Source: Hygrophila difformis (lineage: Eukaryota; Streptophyta; Magnoliopsida; Lamiales; Acanthaceae). From it: 64,000 nt of DNA. This document shows, one piece after another, positions 10,103-21,065 of this stretch. The DNA lies in the NCBI GenBank assembly GCA_030278955.1, contig JAOANR010000011.1, forward strand, positions 34,438,701 to 34,502,700, written 5' to 3'. The notes under the pieces are model-generated. The model was not told the origin of the DNA, did no database searches, and worked only from the letters and a program-made list of their open reading frames with translations. The translations under genes and the position numbers were made by a program. How positions within the stretch are numbered: the first letter of the stretch is position 1; each line of letters opens with the position of its first letter.

Positions 10103-11325
10103 TGAAGAAAAATTATTGGTGGCCGAACATGAAGAGAGAGGTGGCCGAATTCGTGGCAAGGTGCCTTACCTGCCAGAAGATCAAGGCAGTACGGCAAAAG
10201 CCCTTAGGATTAATGCAACCATTGGAGATCCCAAGCTGGAAGTGGGATAGTATCTCCATGGATTTTGTTTTAGGGTTACCACATTCGCCAAAAGGAATGA
10301 ATAAGATCTGGGTGATCGTGGATAGGTTAACGAAGGCCGCCATCTTCATCCCGATGAAGGACACTTGGACAATGGACCAACTAGCAAGAGCATATGTAGA
10401 CAATGTGGTACGCCGGCACGGGGTGCCACATGACATCATCTCGGATAGGGATAGCAGATTCGTCTCCCAGTTTTGGACCAAGCTGCAAGAAGCTCTGGGG
10501 ACACAGATAAAAATGAGTACGGCGTTCCACCCTATGACGGATGGACAGACGGAGCGCACAATACAAACGCTGGAGGACATGTTGAGGGCTTGTGTGTTGG
10601 AATTCAAGGGAAGTTGGGAGCACCATTTACCCTTGATCGAGTTCTCCAATAACAACAGTTATCATGCGAGCATCGGCATGGCGCCCTTCGAAGCACTGTA
10701 CGGACGAAGATGCCGGAGCCCATTGAGTTGGGAAGAGAACGATCGAATAATGACAGTAGGGCCACAACTGGTGGAGGACATGGCTCAGCAAGTTAAGGTC
10801 ATCCAGTGGAAGATGAGAGCCGCTCAGGACCGGCAAAAGAGTTATGCGGACGTGAGACGGCAGGACTTGGAATTCCAAGTCGGTGACAAGGTCATGCTGA
10901 AGGTCTCGCCGATGAAGGGCGTAATGCGCTTTGGCAAGCGAGGGAAACTGAGCCCACGATACATAGGGCCGTATGAGATCCTCGAGAGAGTGGGGAATCT
11001 AGCGTACCGGCTAGCACTGCCGCCTCAACTAGCACGCGTCCATAACGTGTTCCACGTCTCCCAACTAAAGAAGTATGTGCCCGACACGTCGCATGTACTC
11101 CAACCGGACGTAATCGAATTGGATGATGACTTGACCTATGAAGAAACCCCGGTGCAAATACTCGACTACAAGGAAAGGGTGACAAGGAATAAAACTGTAA
11201 AGATGGTCAAGGTCCTGTGGTCCAACCACGAGACGGAGACGGCAACCTGGGAATTGGAAGCCGACATGAGGCAACGTTACCCTACCCTCTTCCAAGACGA
11301 CCCGACCACAGTTATGGGGACATAA
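10103..11325 (+). pseudogene. pol: pol of chromovirus 1: integrase core and chromodomain
   Basis: This block resumes in a frame different from the RT block. It has the finger's Cys pair (CLTCQK), the DDE core (SISMDFV, IISDRDSRF, and E in DGQTERT), the GPY/F-type region (YIGPYEILERVGNLAYRL, LARVHNVFHVSQLKKYV), and a C-terminal chromodomain (VKVLWSNHETETATWELE, then MRQRYPTLF). Chromodomains of this group steer integration toward marked chromatin. TAA is at 11,323-11,325, ten bases before the polypurine tract. The catalytic triad is intact, but it is cut off from the front of Pol by the 9,822-10,102 segment. Confidence 0.88.
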
Positions 11326-11335
11326 CTGTATTCTT

Positions 11336-11348
11336 AAGGGGGGGAGGA
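11336..11348 (+). promoter_or_regulatory. Polypurine tract
   Basis: AAGGGGGGGAGGA directly abuts the TG of the 3' LTR. It is the RNase H-resistant primer for plus-strand synthesis. Confidence 0.9.
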
Positions 11349-14111
11349 TGTAACACCCGAGGAAAAACAAATTCAAATTGTTTTGAACTACGTCATGACT
11401 TGATCCCTTCACAGGGTACGTAGGCAGCTTAGAACTAATTTCTAAGTTCAGTCACGAAATAAATCACAAAATACATCACGAATTAGATCACAAGGACGAT
11501 AGGAGGTGTTGGAACCAATTTAGACTAGGCTAAGTAGGACACGAAAATGTTGCGAGCGATAAGCCGGACTCGTAACCAGATTAAGGAGAAGATTCCGAAA
11601 CGAAGACGACCCAGGGAATCGAGCTAACACGTAGAAAACCGATAGGGGAAAGCGAGGGAAGACCCGACGGAACACGCGGATCGCCGAACCGGCCGGTCCG
11701 GCCGGCCCGCGCTGTCCGCGCGCCGCCGCGCGGCCACCGCGCGGCCAAGGGCGTCGCGACGCCATGCCTGGCACGCGTGCTCCGCGCGACCATAGGGGTG
11801 GGTGCGCGCCACCTCCGCGCCAGAGGGGCTGAAGGTGTAATCTTTCCATTCGGGGGTGATTTTCTTGCCTAAATTACAATTCCCTTCGAGGGAAACCAAA
11901 TTCCAGCCTTAAGGAAGGCTTAAGGGCGGCTGGGGAGCCTCAAAAGCCCTAATCCCACAGAAACCCATCCCCACCATACTTACAAACTCCCTCTCCAAGC
12001 CAAACTCTCCCGACGAAGCTTTCCGGCGAACATTCCGGCGACGACGAGGTGAACGGGACTGAGCCACGGCTTCATAGAACCTTGGTAAGTCTTAGTATAG
12101 CGTTCCATCAGTCCATGAGTCTCCGAAACGCGAATTCTAACACTATTTCCTTACTACGATTTCACGTCGGAAAACGAACAAAAAGCGATCGGAGAAGTTG
12201 GCCGTTCGTCGTGACCCTAGGACGTCCGGAAACCCAATCCAGCGACCCTATCATCATTCTAAGTAAGTTAAAACCTTACTCACAAATTTTCGTGGTTGTT
12301 TGTTGTTTAAATCTCGAGATATGGGCTTGTAACAAAAATCGGTTTTCAAAAACCCTATTTTCGTCCAATTTTAAAGACTCGCCAAAAACTCGACCTTCGA
12401 GAATTCAAACCGAAAACTTTTCAACATAAAAGTTGTTCCTAACACCTTTATCTATCTTGTGTCCAAATTTCAGCCGTTGACATTAAGTTTTGCTATCCCA
12501 AATTCCGCCGTGAACTTTCTGTATCGAACCGAACGTTTTAAACTGTGACAGATTCCTTCATTCAACTTGATGCATGTTTTTCACCCATTTTTCGAATGAT
12601 TTAACTTTACATTCCTAAACAAAAGTTGTAGATAATTGTGTCTAGATTATGCATATAAAATTTCACGGATTTTGGTTTTCATTTGATATGTCAAACGGCC
12701 GAGTTTTTAAAACTGTTTTGAAATCGTTTTAAGGGCCATGAGTATGCAGTGAGTTGCACTCGATTTTTGAGTACCAAGAATTCATTATTTCCAAATTCTT
12801 AAAACATAAAAGTTGTTCCTTAACGTGTTGTGTAGTTACTGTAAAAATTTCACATCGATTGGTTTTGAAATGAATTTTTAATCGGCGTTGCACGAACCTG
12901 TGACGAAAACAGTTTTTAAGACATAAATTATTCTTTGCAATAAATTCGAATTTCAACTCACTTCGGAACCTTATTTCCAAAAACTTAAAACATGAAAGTT
13001 GTTCGTGTGTGCGTTTTTGAATTACTGTAAAAATTTCAGAATTTTTGGAGAAAAGACGAATTTTTAATTAAGAAAGGCGTAAACTGCCTCGAATAGGATT
13101 TTTCGAACTTGAGAAAACTCGAACTATGAAAACGCGATATCGACCATTTGATGACTTTGAAATACGAACTTTCGAAAAATCCCGTTCACTAGGCTGAGCC
13201 GATCTTCATACTATCATTATCTTTGAGACTGCCTCGTTAGTGGTCTCCTTACTATCTGAGATTTCCTCGTTAGTGATCTCGCGCGCTGTATTTGTGGATC
13301 GCCTCGTTAGTGGTCCTACTATCTTTTTGGATCGCCTCGTTAGTGGTCCTACTATCTTTGAGACTGCCTCGTTAGTGGTCTCCCATTGTTTGGACTTCCT
13401 CGTTAGTGGTCCTATGTTGAGATTGCCTCGTTAGTGATCTCCCGGTATGGTGTCCTCTTCTTAGTCTACGGGATGAAAAGTAAAAGACTTGTGTGAGTGT
13501 TTCATTATGCTTAAATCGTATTTATCATGTCTTTAATTATGTATTTAAAATTTATGCATCTTAAATTATGCTTTAAATTACGCTTTTAAAATTAAGTCCT
13601 TTAATCATGTTTTTCCGCCGCTAATAAATCATGTATTCCTAAATTCTCGTACGGTAAGCGAAATCTTTAGTTTAAACACTTGTGACCCCTTTTATTTGTA
13701 GTTAGGGATTAACTTACTCAGTATATTTTTATACTGACAACCGTTGTCATTTTTCTTTTTTTTTACAGAGTACGTCGAGTGACGCATTGCATATGCACTT
13801 GGGGGAAATCATAACGGACATTTTAAATTTCTGCATCGTACTGTTTTTTATCGGGTCTGTTAAACCCGAGGTTTTGGCCATGTTGGCCGTGATTTTACTT
13901 TCCGCTGCACTTACTTTATTTATTTTCCGCGTATGATAATTTCTACTATCGTACTAAGTATTATAAATTTCCGGACTAAATCTTGAAATGTTTTAAATCT
14001 TTTTCATACCCACAAGCCTTGCATTTCCTTAGCGAGCTCGGGAAGCCGTGTCTTGCTAGGGAAATGCGGCGGTGACATCCCGGCCTGGGTTATCAAATCC
14101 GGGGTGTTACA
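11349..14111 (+). repeat. 3' LTR of chromovirus 1
   Basis: A 2,763-bp direct repeat of the 5' LTR from TGTAACACCC to GTGTTACA. Differences are scattered single bases, plus a one-base gain near 12,456 balanced by a one-base loss in a T run near 13,755. The LTR is followed by the TTGAT duplication at 14,112. Confidence 0.93.
13225..13441 (+). repeat. Stem-loop array, copy in the 3' LTR
   Basis: The same seven hairpins occur in the 3' LTR. Between the two LTRs the loops of units 2 and 6 have changed (GCCTCG to TCCTCG) and the unit 6 loop differs again (TTAAT versus TTAGT), while all arm pairings are intact. Confidence 0.7.
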
Positions 14112-14230
14112 TTGATGCTTTAGGTGATCGTGTTCAACCCCGCACCACCCCCCCCCCCCCCCCCCCCCGCGGTAATCATGATGCAGGTCAAGATGATTTA
14201 GCTCCTGTCACTACTCCTGATGAAGTCAAT
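14112..14230 (+). pseudogene. Ulp1-type gene resumes after the insertion, with C21 run
   Basis: The repeat-rich coding exon cut at 2,410 continues here (DALGDRVQPRT). A run of 21 C at 14,148-14,168 would read as polyproline, or would shift the frame. An in-frame stop follows near 14,230. No function can be given. The length of the C run is the least certain part of the sequence. Confidence 0.4.
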
Positions 14231-14727
14231 TAATGTGGATCGACATTGTTTACCTGTTGATGGTACTGGTTAAGGAATTTCTAATCTTGATATAACTGTA
14301 AGTGAAGGAGAATTCTTGCTGGGTGTATTAGCAGGAGGTGGGAATGTTGTGATGAGTCAAGGGGTCAGGAGGTGACAAGTTTGGGGGAAGAAGGTGCTGT
14401 AGATGCTGGGAATGTACAAGACAGAACTGAAGAGAGAATTGCCCCCGACACTGAAAATTTTTTGGAAAATATACCGAATGTAGTTTTATAAATGTTGTAC
14501 TTCATACTATTTTAAAAAGGTAGTTTCTGACATTCTTTTTTCCTTTTGCTTTTTCTTTGTTGTTTATATTCATTGCAGAGATCTTTAATTCGATTCCGAA
14601 TCCCTTTCAATTTCGATTATTTGAATGTATGTACAGTAACAAAATGTTTGCCATATGGGTTATATAGTAATAGATTTTAGCAATGATTATAGTAGATTTC
14701 AGTGATGTATTTTCTTGTGTGATTTAG

Positions 14728-15082
14728 TTAGCACATGATGGCGCTGAGAAAGGTGTATCGCATGTATTGGAGAATCCAGAGGTATTTTGATAGTTTTCAG
14801 CTATATCACTTGTAATGTATATGCAGGTATTTTTTCTAACTCACTCTAGTATGTGTACAAATGCATGCAAAAGATGTGCCAACCTTTTCGTTGGGCATAT
14901 CTGAGAATGAGAAAGTTGTATCAGATGAATTGGACAATGCAAAGGTATTTTTTTTGCATTTCAGTGACTTTCTTAGTAGTTTTTAGCGATGATTATAGTG
15001 ATGTTTTTCTTGTGTGTTTTAGTTAGAACATGATGGTCCTGAGAAAGGGAAAGGTGTATCGGATGCATTTGAGAATCCGGAG
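14728..15082 (+). repeat. Tandemly duplicated short exons of the Ulp1-type gene
   Basis: Three consecutive exon-like blocks end in the same donor, AG|GTATTT. They are 14,728-14,781 (LAHDGAEKGVSHVLENPE), 14,850-14,944 (ending ISENEKVVSDELDNAK) and 15,023-15,082 (LEHDGPEKGKGVSDAFENPE). Acceptors are TTTAG, TCTAG and TTTAG. Blocks one and three are clear duplicates including their flanking introns (…TTTCTTGTGTG…TTTAG); block two is a more distant copy. Lengths of 54 and 60 nt keep the frame. Confidence 0.55.
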
Positions 15083-15164
15083 GTATTTTAATTTCGAGGC
15101 GATAAAAATAATATGTCAGTGAGAAATATTAATAGTTTTCAGCTATATCACCTGTAATTTTCAG

Positions 15165-15359
15165 GAACAATTTGTATTTGATAGAGCTAAGACGGTTGAG
15201 AAATTGAAGGAGAAGTATATGCCTCCTAGAGTGACGATGATGGATCTCCAGCCTATAGATAAATGCACTAAGTATACATTCATGGACATGACTTATACAC
15301 AATTCAAAGACTTTCCAGAATTTCAGGCGTCATATACTTGTAATCAAGAAGAGTTGAAT
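15165..15359 (+). pseudogene. Ulp1-type gene exon before the peptidase domain
   Basis: This exon follows a TTTTCAG acceptor and ends at a GTGAGT donor (15,360). It encodes EQFVFDRAKTVEKLKEKYMP, then MMDLQPIDKCTKYTFMDM and FQASYTCNQEELN. It is 195 nt, a multiple of three, with no stop in frame. No named domain is evident, but its position directly before the peptidase exons fits the usual layout of these genes. Confidence 0.45.
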
Positions 15360-15392
15360 GTGAGTGTTTGGGCTATTTTACAAATCTTCTAG

Positions 15393-16310
15393 GAAAAGTT
15401 GAAGCTAAAAACATGATGGTTTATGATGATAATGAAATGACCTTGTCCAAGCCTGACATTGAAACGCTGAGGTTGATAGTAATATTGGGGATAGTGTTAT
15501 AAACTGTTATGCAAAAGTTATCAACCTTCGTGAATTGGAAAGAGCCAACGGGAAACCAATTCTGAGATATTGTTTTTCATCATTATTTGATGTGAGTCTG
15601 ATATATATATAACTTCTTTTTGACGCATGAAATGTCATGTGAAGGCATATACTCTATCTTGTGAAACAAACATTTGCAGAGGCAGAGGTGGATTCAAAAT
15701 TACCATTAAAAGATGGTGCAGAACTTGTTGAGACATTCATTAAAGATTTCATGCTGTGTTTTGAAGAAATGATTGATGTGGTGTTGAATGCAGAGAATGT
15801 AAGATATATTTTTCTTTTGATAATTTTGTTTACATAGTTGATAATTATCAGATTCTAATTATATGTGCACTCAATGTCCCAGTTCTTCTTCCCATATTGT
15901 CGACAAAACCATTGGTTGGTTTTTCTGTTGATATGAGAAAAAAGAATTTTTTACTTCAACGGCAAGAATGCTGAAATCGGGTGGACAGCTGATTATATAG
16001 TTTTAAATAGGATATGGTATAACTTCAGGATGCTGGGAAATACAATGATGAAATCTAAAAAATGGTTTGCATCATATCGAATGCTTTTCCCCCATTAGCA
16101 GAGCAGAAAGATGAGCACAGTTGTGGTGTTTTTCTCTTGTCTTATATGGATTATTGGGAAAGAATGATGATGGATGAGATGTTGGCAGAAATGAAGAACA
16201 AACGGTACAATCTGGCGAAAAGAGCCAAGGTCTGTGCTCAACTATTGCTGTCAGATGTTAATCAACTTAAAGATTTTGTGCTTGGTAGCCCAGCTGAGTC
16301 AGTCATTTGA
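15393..16310 (+). pseudogene. Ulp1-like C48 cysteine peptidase domain, broken
   Basis: Ulp1 peptidases cleave SUMO-type isopeptide bonds. Plant transposons often carry relatives of unproven use. Exons here encode the domain in pieces. 15,393-15,592 has GDSVINCYAKVINLRELERA and ends at GTGAGT. 15,681-15,799 has GAELVETFIKDFMLCFEEM. 15,882-16,310 has the catalytic His (CRQNHWLVFLL), then YFNGKNAEIGWTADYIVLN, the oxyanion Gln (AEQKDEHSCGVFLLSYMDYW) and the nucleophile Cys in the same motif. A stop at the site expected for the catalytic Asp (FLLI then TGA), plus frame changes near 15,478 and 16,090, disable it. It ends SPAESVI at TGA 16,308-16,310. Confidence 0.65.
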
Positions 16311-16404
16311 GGTAAAGAATTCAGAACCTAAGCCAAAAAAGGGTCGGAAAAAGAAATCATGATGAATGAACTGATTTGAGGTGAGGAAAAACAAATTATT
16401 GTAA

Positions 16405-18250
16405 CTGAAATACTAGTCTCGCTGAAAAATATTATTGCCATCGCTGAAATGTAAACTTTTATCGTTGATATATCACTTTGTCATCGCTGATATATATAAA
16501 TGTGCTTGACGTTTTCACTGATATATGCATTTTTTCATCACTGAAAAACATAGATAATGTCGCTGAAAAGAACTACATTTCAGTTTATAAAAGGGCCTAA
16601 ATGAAATGGGACTCCGAAAAATTATTTTTCTCGATTTAGGTAGTTTTTTTTTTTTTTTTATTTTAGTTAATTCTTATCCAATTAAAAAATTATTAACTGT
16701 GACCCTTATAAATGGAATCACCTTCATTCCTCAAAACTTCATTTGTAAACCCTAATTGGTATCCCCAAGTTGTGCATTTCTCTTCAAAAATATGTCGCCA
16801 AAAGAAGATGTACCGGAGAGAGTTCTAGTTTGTTGACGTAATGTTGAGAGATTTTTGGGAGGTTTCTGCAAGGTACACATCTGACTTGTGATCAAGCACG
16901 TGCCCTCAACGATTTAATCGAAAAAATGTTAGATCGTGGGATCACGCCGAAGAAGTATAACGATCTGCTTGTTGTATTTCTTCTGAAAATTATAACTGGG
17001 TATCCTGATATTGAGTCTGCTGAACAATCTTATCGAATCATGGATCCGCACTTCCAAGCTCTGGATATTCATCTTTGTGTCCTTCGAGAAGAAGGCAGAT
17101 CTAATGGCGATGATGTAGAGAGGCGTTCATTTGACCCCACAAGTCTGCAGGAAATGTGGAACCACTATCGCAACGTTCGAGTCTCCTTCGGAAATACTCC
17201 GTGGGAGTTGGCTCAACGTAAACTGCTTTTTAAAAATATCTGGGAAGATCTGCTTCCAAGGCTTATGGCGATGTATCAAGCCATCTTTCACCCTCAGGAT
17301 TCTTCCCCTGGTGTTTAATTTTAGGTTTTCTGCTAAAATATTTTGGAATTGTGGTTTGGATGTTTTTAGTTTGAATGGTTTGTTTAGAATGTTTTAAAAT
17401 GTTTTAGAACTGATTATGCGATGTTTTCAATGGTGATGTTTTGACTTTTGGTTGTTTTAGTCCTATCAATTGTTTTTTTGTGATTTTGATTGATTTTATT
17501 ATGTTTTATAAGTTTTATTATGTTTCTTGTTGAATACGCATACTCTCTTAACAGAATAGCAAGTAATCACTGAAAAATTACAATTGTATCACTTAAAGAA
17601 TGTGGTACCGTCGCTTAAAAGAACAATAACATTGCTTAAAAGAACAATAAACATCATTTTTAGGAGTTTTATTTTTGCTTTTGATTTTGTGGTAATCGCT
17701 GAAAAGAATAAAAAGTTATCGCTGAAAAATTATCATGCCATTGCTGAAAAATTATCACGGCATCGCTGTAAGAATTTTTGTTGCAAAGTGTACAGTGTAC
17801 GATGTCTCTGAAAACAAGTTATAGGAATCGCTGAATAGAATTTTTTTCATCGCTGAAAAGAACAACGTTTATCGTTGAAAGAATTAGGAAGTAATCATTT
17901 CGTTAAAAATAAAAACATATGACATTTCTCTGAAAAGAATGAAGGAAAATCGCTGAAAGGAATAAAGATATATCGCTGAAAAGAATGTTTTAGTATCACT
18001 GACAAGATATAACATCGTTGCAAAGTGTATTAGTATCTCGCTGAAAAGAGTTGGACATCTCGCTGAAAGGAATTCAATATCATCGCTGAAAATAGCATTA
18101 AAGAATTAATGCTATTTTTGTCACAATATTTGTAGCTTAAAAGAACATAAATATCAATGAAAAACATATATATCTCTCGTTGGAAACTAGTGTGTCTTGT
18201 CGCTGAACATAATACCGTTCATTTGCTGAAAAGAATTAATGCTATTTTTG
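16405..18250. repeat. Right subterminal repeat array (ATCGCTGAAAAG motif)
   Basis: Some 30 copies of ATCGCTGAA(A)AG and one-base variants are scattered here, thickest at 17,565-18,240. They are mostly in this orientation, opposite to the copies at 420-628. The array begins about 100 bp after the peptidase stop and encloses the ORF at 16,926-17,318. Motif clusters in mirrored orientation outside a transposon gene suggest the terminal regions of one DNA transposon about 18 kb long, of which 11.7 kb is the nested LTR element. Confidence 0.5.
16791..17318 (+). pseudogene. Second ORF of the Ulp1-type element, unrecognised
   Basis: A start at 16,791 (MSPKEDVPERVLVC) is followed by an in-frame stop. 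The reading resumes in shifted frames (TCDQARALNDLIEKMLDRGI) and runs open from 16,926 to TAA at 17,318. The open part is 130 aa and mainly helical in character (NDLLVVFLLKIITGYPDIES, LQEMWNHYRNVRVSF, LFKNIWEDLLPRLMAMYQAI). I recognise no domain. It lies downstream of the peptidase gene on the same strand and inside the motif array, so it was probably a second gene of the transposon. An unrelated captured fragment is also possible. Confidence 0.35.
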
Positions 18251-19309
18251 GCACATAAATTTTTAATATAATTTGTGTCGATAATATGTTTTAATTTTAG
18301 TTAATTTTTCTGTTATAACATATTTTAGGATACAAATCCGTTTAAGATATCCAGTAAATCCGTTAAAGATATGTAATAATCCGTTAATTTGGTAATTAAT
18401 AAAATCGTTCCATATTTTTATTGGACAACTTTACCCTTTTGCATTTACAACCCTTGAATTTTAATTGGACGCTCAAGATCTTTGCCTTGATGTGCTGTGA
18501 GATGGTGCAATCGCACCTTAACTGCTCCCATTTTGTATATACTACATACCAAAACAAGTCATACCAAATACAATTGGTCTGAGTGTTATGAAACTTTAAC
18601 AATTTAAATAATGTCTCGAGTTCGAACTTTTATTTATTCAAAATCATGTTTTAGGATAGGCAACCCTGCAATGCCTACCCGATCCTCGATGAATTAGTTT
18701 TTGGCCAAATAAAGCCTGGGATAATTTGAAATTACCAATAAGGGGAAAAAAAAGTCATTCTGCAAAATTGATCGATAATTTTTTAGTATACATATTAATT
18801 ATTTATATTAAAAGAGTAAGTATATATATTTTTTGTTACAATTGGGTAAGTATATTAATAAAATTGAATATCAGCATAGTAATAAAAATATGGAAAGCAC
18901 ATATGCATTATTTTGAAAGCAAGTCCCTGAACTTTTAATTTTTGGTTGAGGATTCAAATTTCTTTATAAATTTTGTAAATTTATAACCCTCCCTTTTATC
19001 TCTTTATAAATTTTGTAGCATGAGCTCACATTACCCTTTTGCTAACTTTGTTGTAGCATATTCAAACACCGGCGCCCCCATGGGTGCCCATCATCCCTTC
19101 ACTTACATACATTGTATTAAAAATAAAACTTAAAAAAAAAAATTTTATAGCGGAGCAAAAAAAATGTATCCTTTATATTGCCAAAAAAAATCATTTTTGA
19201 GATATATTTAGATTTAAAAATTAATAAATGATATTACTATATAAAATTATATGAAAATATTTAAGTGAATAATGTATATATTTCCTTAAGCAGAGCAAAC
19301 CAATCACTT
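18251..19309. other. AT-rich stretch, no gene; one SINE-like patch
   Basis: There is no coding sequence here. Around 18,570-18,735 a GGTCTGAGTG box is followed about 40 bp later by GAGTTCGAAC, spaced like the A and B boxes of a tRNA-derived SINE, but I see neither a clean tail nor a target duplication. The rest is AT-rich with short direct repeats (TCTTTATAAATTTTGTA twice near 18,960-19,017). Confidence 0.25.
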
Positions 19310-19624
19310 TTAATGTATTATGCTTTTGACTTAAAAGCATAAACTTCAATTCACTATCTTGAGTGCTTTATTCTTTTGGAACTATGATGATTTGATCAAA
19401 AGCATACGATATGTCTGATCAAAAGTATAAGCTTCAATTCAGACTATGATGATTTGATCAAAAGCATTCGACATGTCTGAATTGATGTTCATATGGTTGA
19501 TAATTGTATGTATGTTCTTGAGATGAAAGGAATGGAAAGGAAATGAAAGGCAAAATTATGTTCTTTAGTTGGAGGAAAAGAAAATAAAATGTATATTTTA
19601 TAATTTTGTCATCATTAGCTAATA

Positions 19625-19893
19625 CTTTCTCCGTTCTTAAATAAGTGGTTACTTATAAGTGATACGGGGTTTCTGTCACTGTTCATTTAGTAACTTTAAT
19701 CAAAAATTTTAACACAACTAAATAAGAAAAATATAGTGAAGTAAGATCTTTTTGAATTCGTCTACTAACATAGTTTTAGAATATCAAATTTTTATAATTT
19801 TTACATAGTGTACAATTTAAGTTATTAAGAATTAAAATATATCATAAATTGCGTGAAATGAGGAATCTGTCATTTATTTAGAAACGAAGGTAG
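19625..19893. mobile_element. Stowaway-type MITE in left arm
   Basis: 269 bp with ends CTTTCTCCGTTCTTAAATAA and the inverted CATTTATTTAGAAACGAAGG, bounded by TA at both sides (19,623 and 19,894). The CTCCGT-type end and the TA target are those of Tc1/mariner Stowaway MITEs. No coding capacity. Confidence 0.75.
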
Positions 19894-20023
19894 TAGTACT
19901 TAATACTTAATACTCCATTATACTATAAAAGATGGTGAATGTGAAATAAGGATAGTAAAGCAATTACATTTTTTTTCTATTCAGCTTCGATTCATTTTGG
20001 CCTGAGAGAAGAAGAAAGTAAAA

Positions 20024-20735
20024 TGGGTGCGGTTATATGCACCCAATAAAATACTACAAAAGCCCAATTTTATGGGCACCTAGGAAGTAAAAGTATACAA
20101 TGTTGGAATGTTGGGGCACCCACAAGTTAAATACCAAAACATACCCCTTTTCAGAGTTTCAGAGATTACTGTCTCAACACCAAATTTAGGGCATCCAACA
20201 ATATTCAAACTCATTCCCATCCATTTGCAAGAAACCCATTCTAGAGACCAAAGCACCCACCCCATTCATGCAAGCTCCATCTTCCACGAAAAATAAATAA
20301 AATTTCAGATGTAGGCTTGTCCCGGAGAGAAAACAAGTAGAATTGGAGATTATGTTCATCAATTGATTGGTGATGAAGTAATGTCCATTTGGATCGAGTC
20401 ATTTCAAGAAAACAGATTTCAATTGCTCAAATCTATTGTTACTGTTTGAATCTATCATAATAAAAAAAAGTACTATGTGTATTTTATTATTATGGTTGTG
20501 AGCCAATTGCAGATACGGATATAATACCATTGCAATATTAAAACATTAAGTTAGACAAAAACAACCACCACCGGTCGAACTCCTTCATACACAAACGGCC
20601 GTCCATGGCCGGCTACTGTAATATGATGTTTTTCCCCTATATTACGCCTTCATCGGCCGATGATGGCCGATTTTGCTTGTATATTTCGGCCATCTGTGGC
20701 CGAAATCGCGAGCTTCGCCGACCATCGACGGTCGA
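20024..20735. other. Left arm segment with short GC-rich palindromes
   Basis: The segment starts with the TIR-like GGGTGCGGTTATATGCACCC, itself an interrupted palindrome. At 20,585-20,735 several short GC-rich palindromes sit in AT-rich surroundings: CATCGGCCGATG, GGCCATCTGTGGCC and GACCATCGACGGTC. The right arm has the same block (24,310-24,470). No protein is recognised. Confidence 0.4.
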
Positions 20736-21065
20736 TTTTGCAACTTCGAAAATGAAACAACGAGCAAAATGGTAACATATATGGAACACAATAAAAGCTT
20801 CAAAATTTCAATATTTTTCACCACAATAGCTTGGAAACCATCTATTTTCATGTTTTATTGCCTTTGGGATGGCTCAATCCAACCCATCTATTAAGTTCGT
20901 TGTGTGCTTTGGATGCAAAGGAGTTATGGTGTTAAGGTTTAGAAGCAGACCAGAGATGAACAAGATGGTGGTTGCCCCTAACATCTACATTTGTTTGTCA
21001 TGTGCCTTTAACATTATTTTTAAGTATGGAGTTATTGGGTGCCTTCAATAATTTGTTTCTCTAAC

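Larger units (their letters stand above)
2406..14116 (+). mobile_element. Complete Ty3/gypsy chromovirus (Tekay/Del-like), nested
   Basis: A full LTR retrotransposon at 2,411-14,111 is flanked by the 5-bp target duplication TTGAT (2,406-2,410 and 14,112-14,116). Order: 5' LTR, initiator-Met primer site, extra coiled-coil ORF, gag, protease, reverse transcriptase, RNase H, integrase, chromodomain, polypurine tract, 3' LTR. Protease-RT-RH before integrase makes it Ty3/gypsy, and the C-terminal chromodomain makes it a chromovirus. The long LTRs suit the Tekay/Del lineage, though that assignment is by memory. By eye the LTRs differ at roughly 20 positions in 2,763 bp, so insertion is fairly recent but older than the element at 31,292. 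Coding is disabled by a TAG between the zinc knuckles, a one-base frame change before protease, and a foreign insertion in integrase. It interrupts the Ulp1-type gene on the same strand. Confidence 0.93.

Noticed and set aside
18570..18735. Functional tRNA gene
   Set aside because: The A- and B-box-like words are present, but no cloverleaf or acceptor stem can be formed; at best a SINE relic.
20080..20894. Several 60-75 codon ORFs in the giant inverted repeat
   Set aside because: Present on both strands, not conserved between arms, and no protein family.
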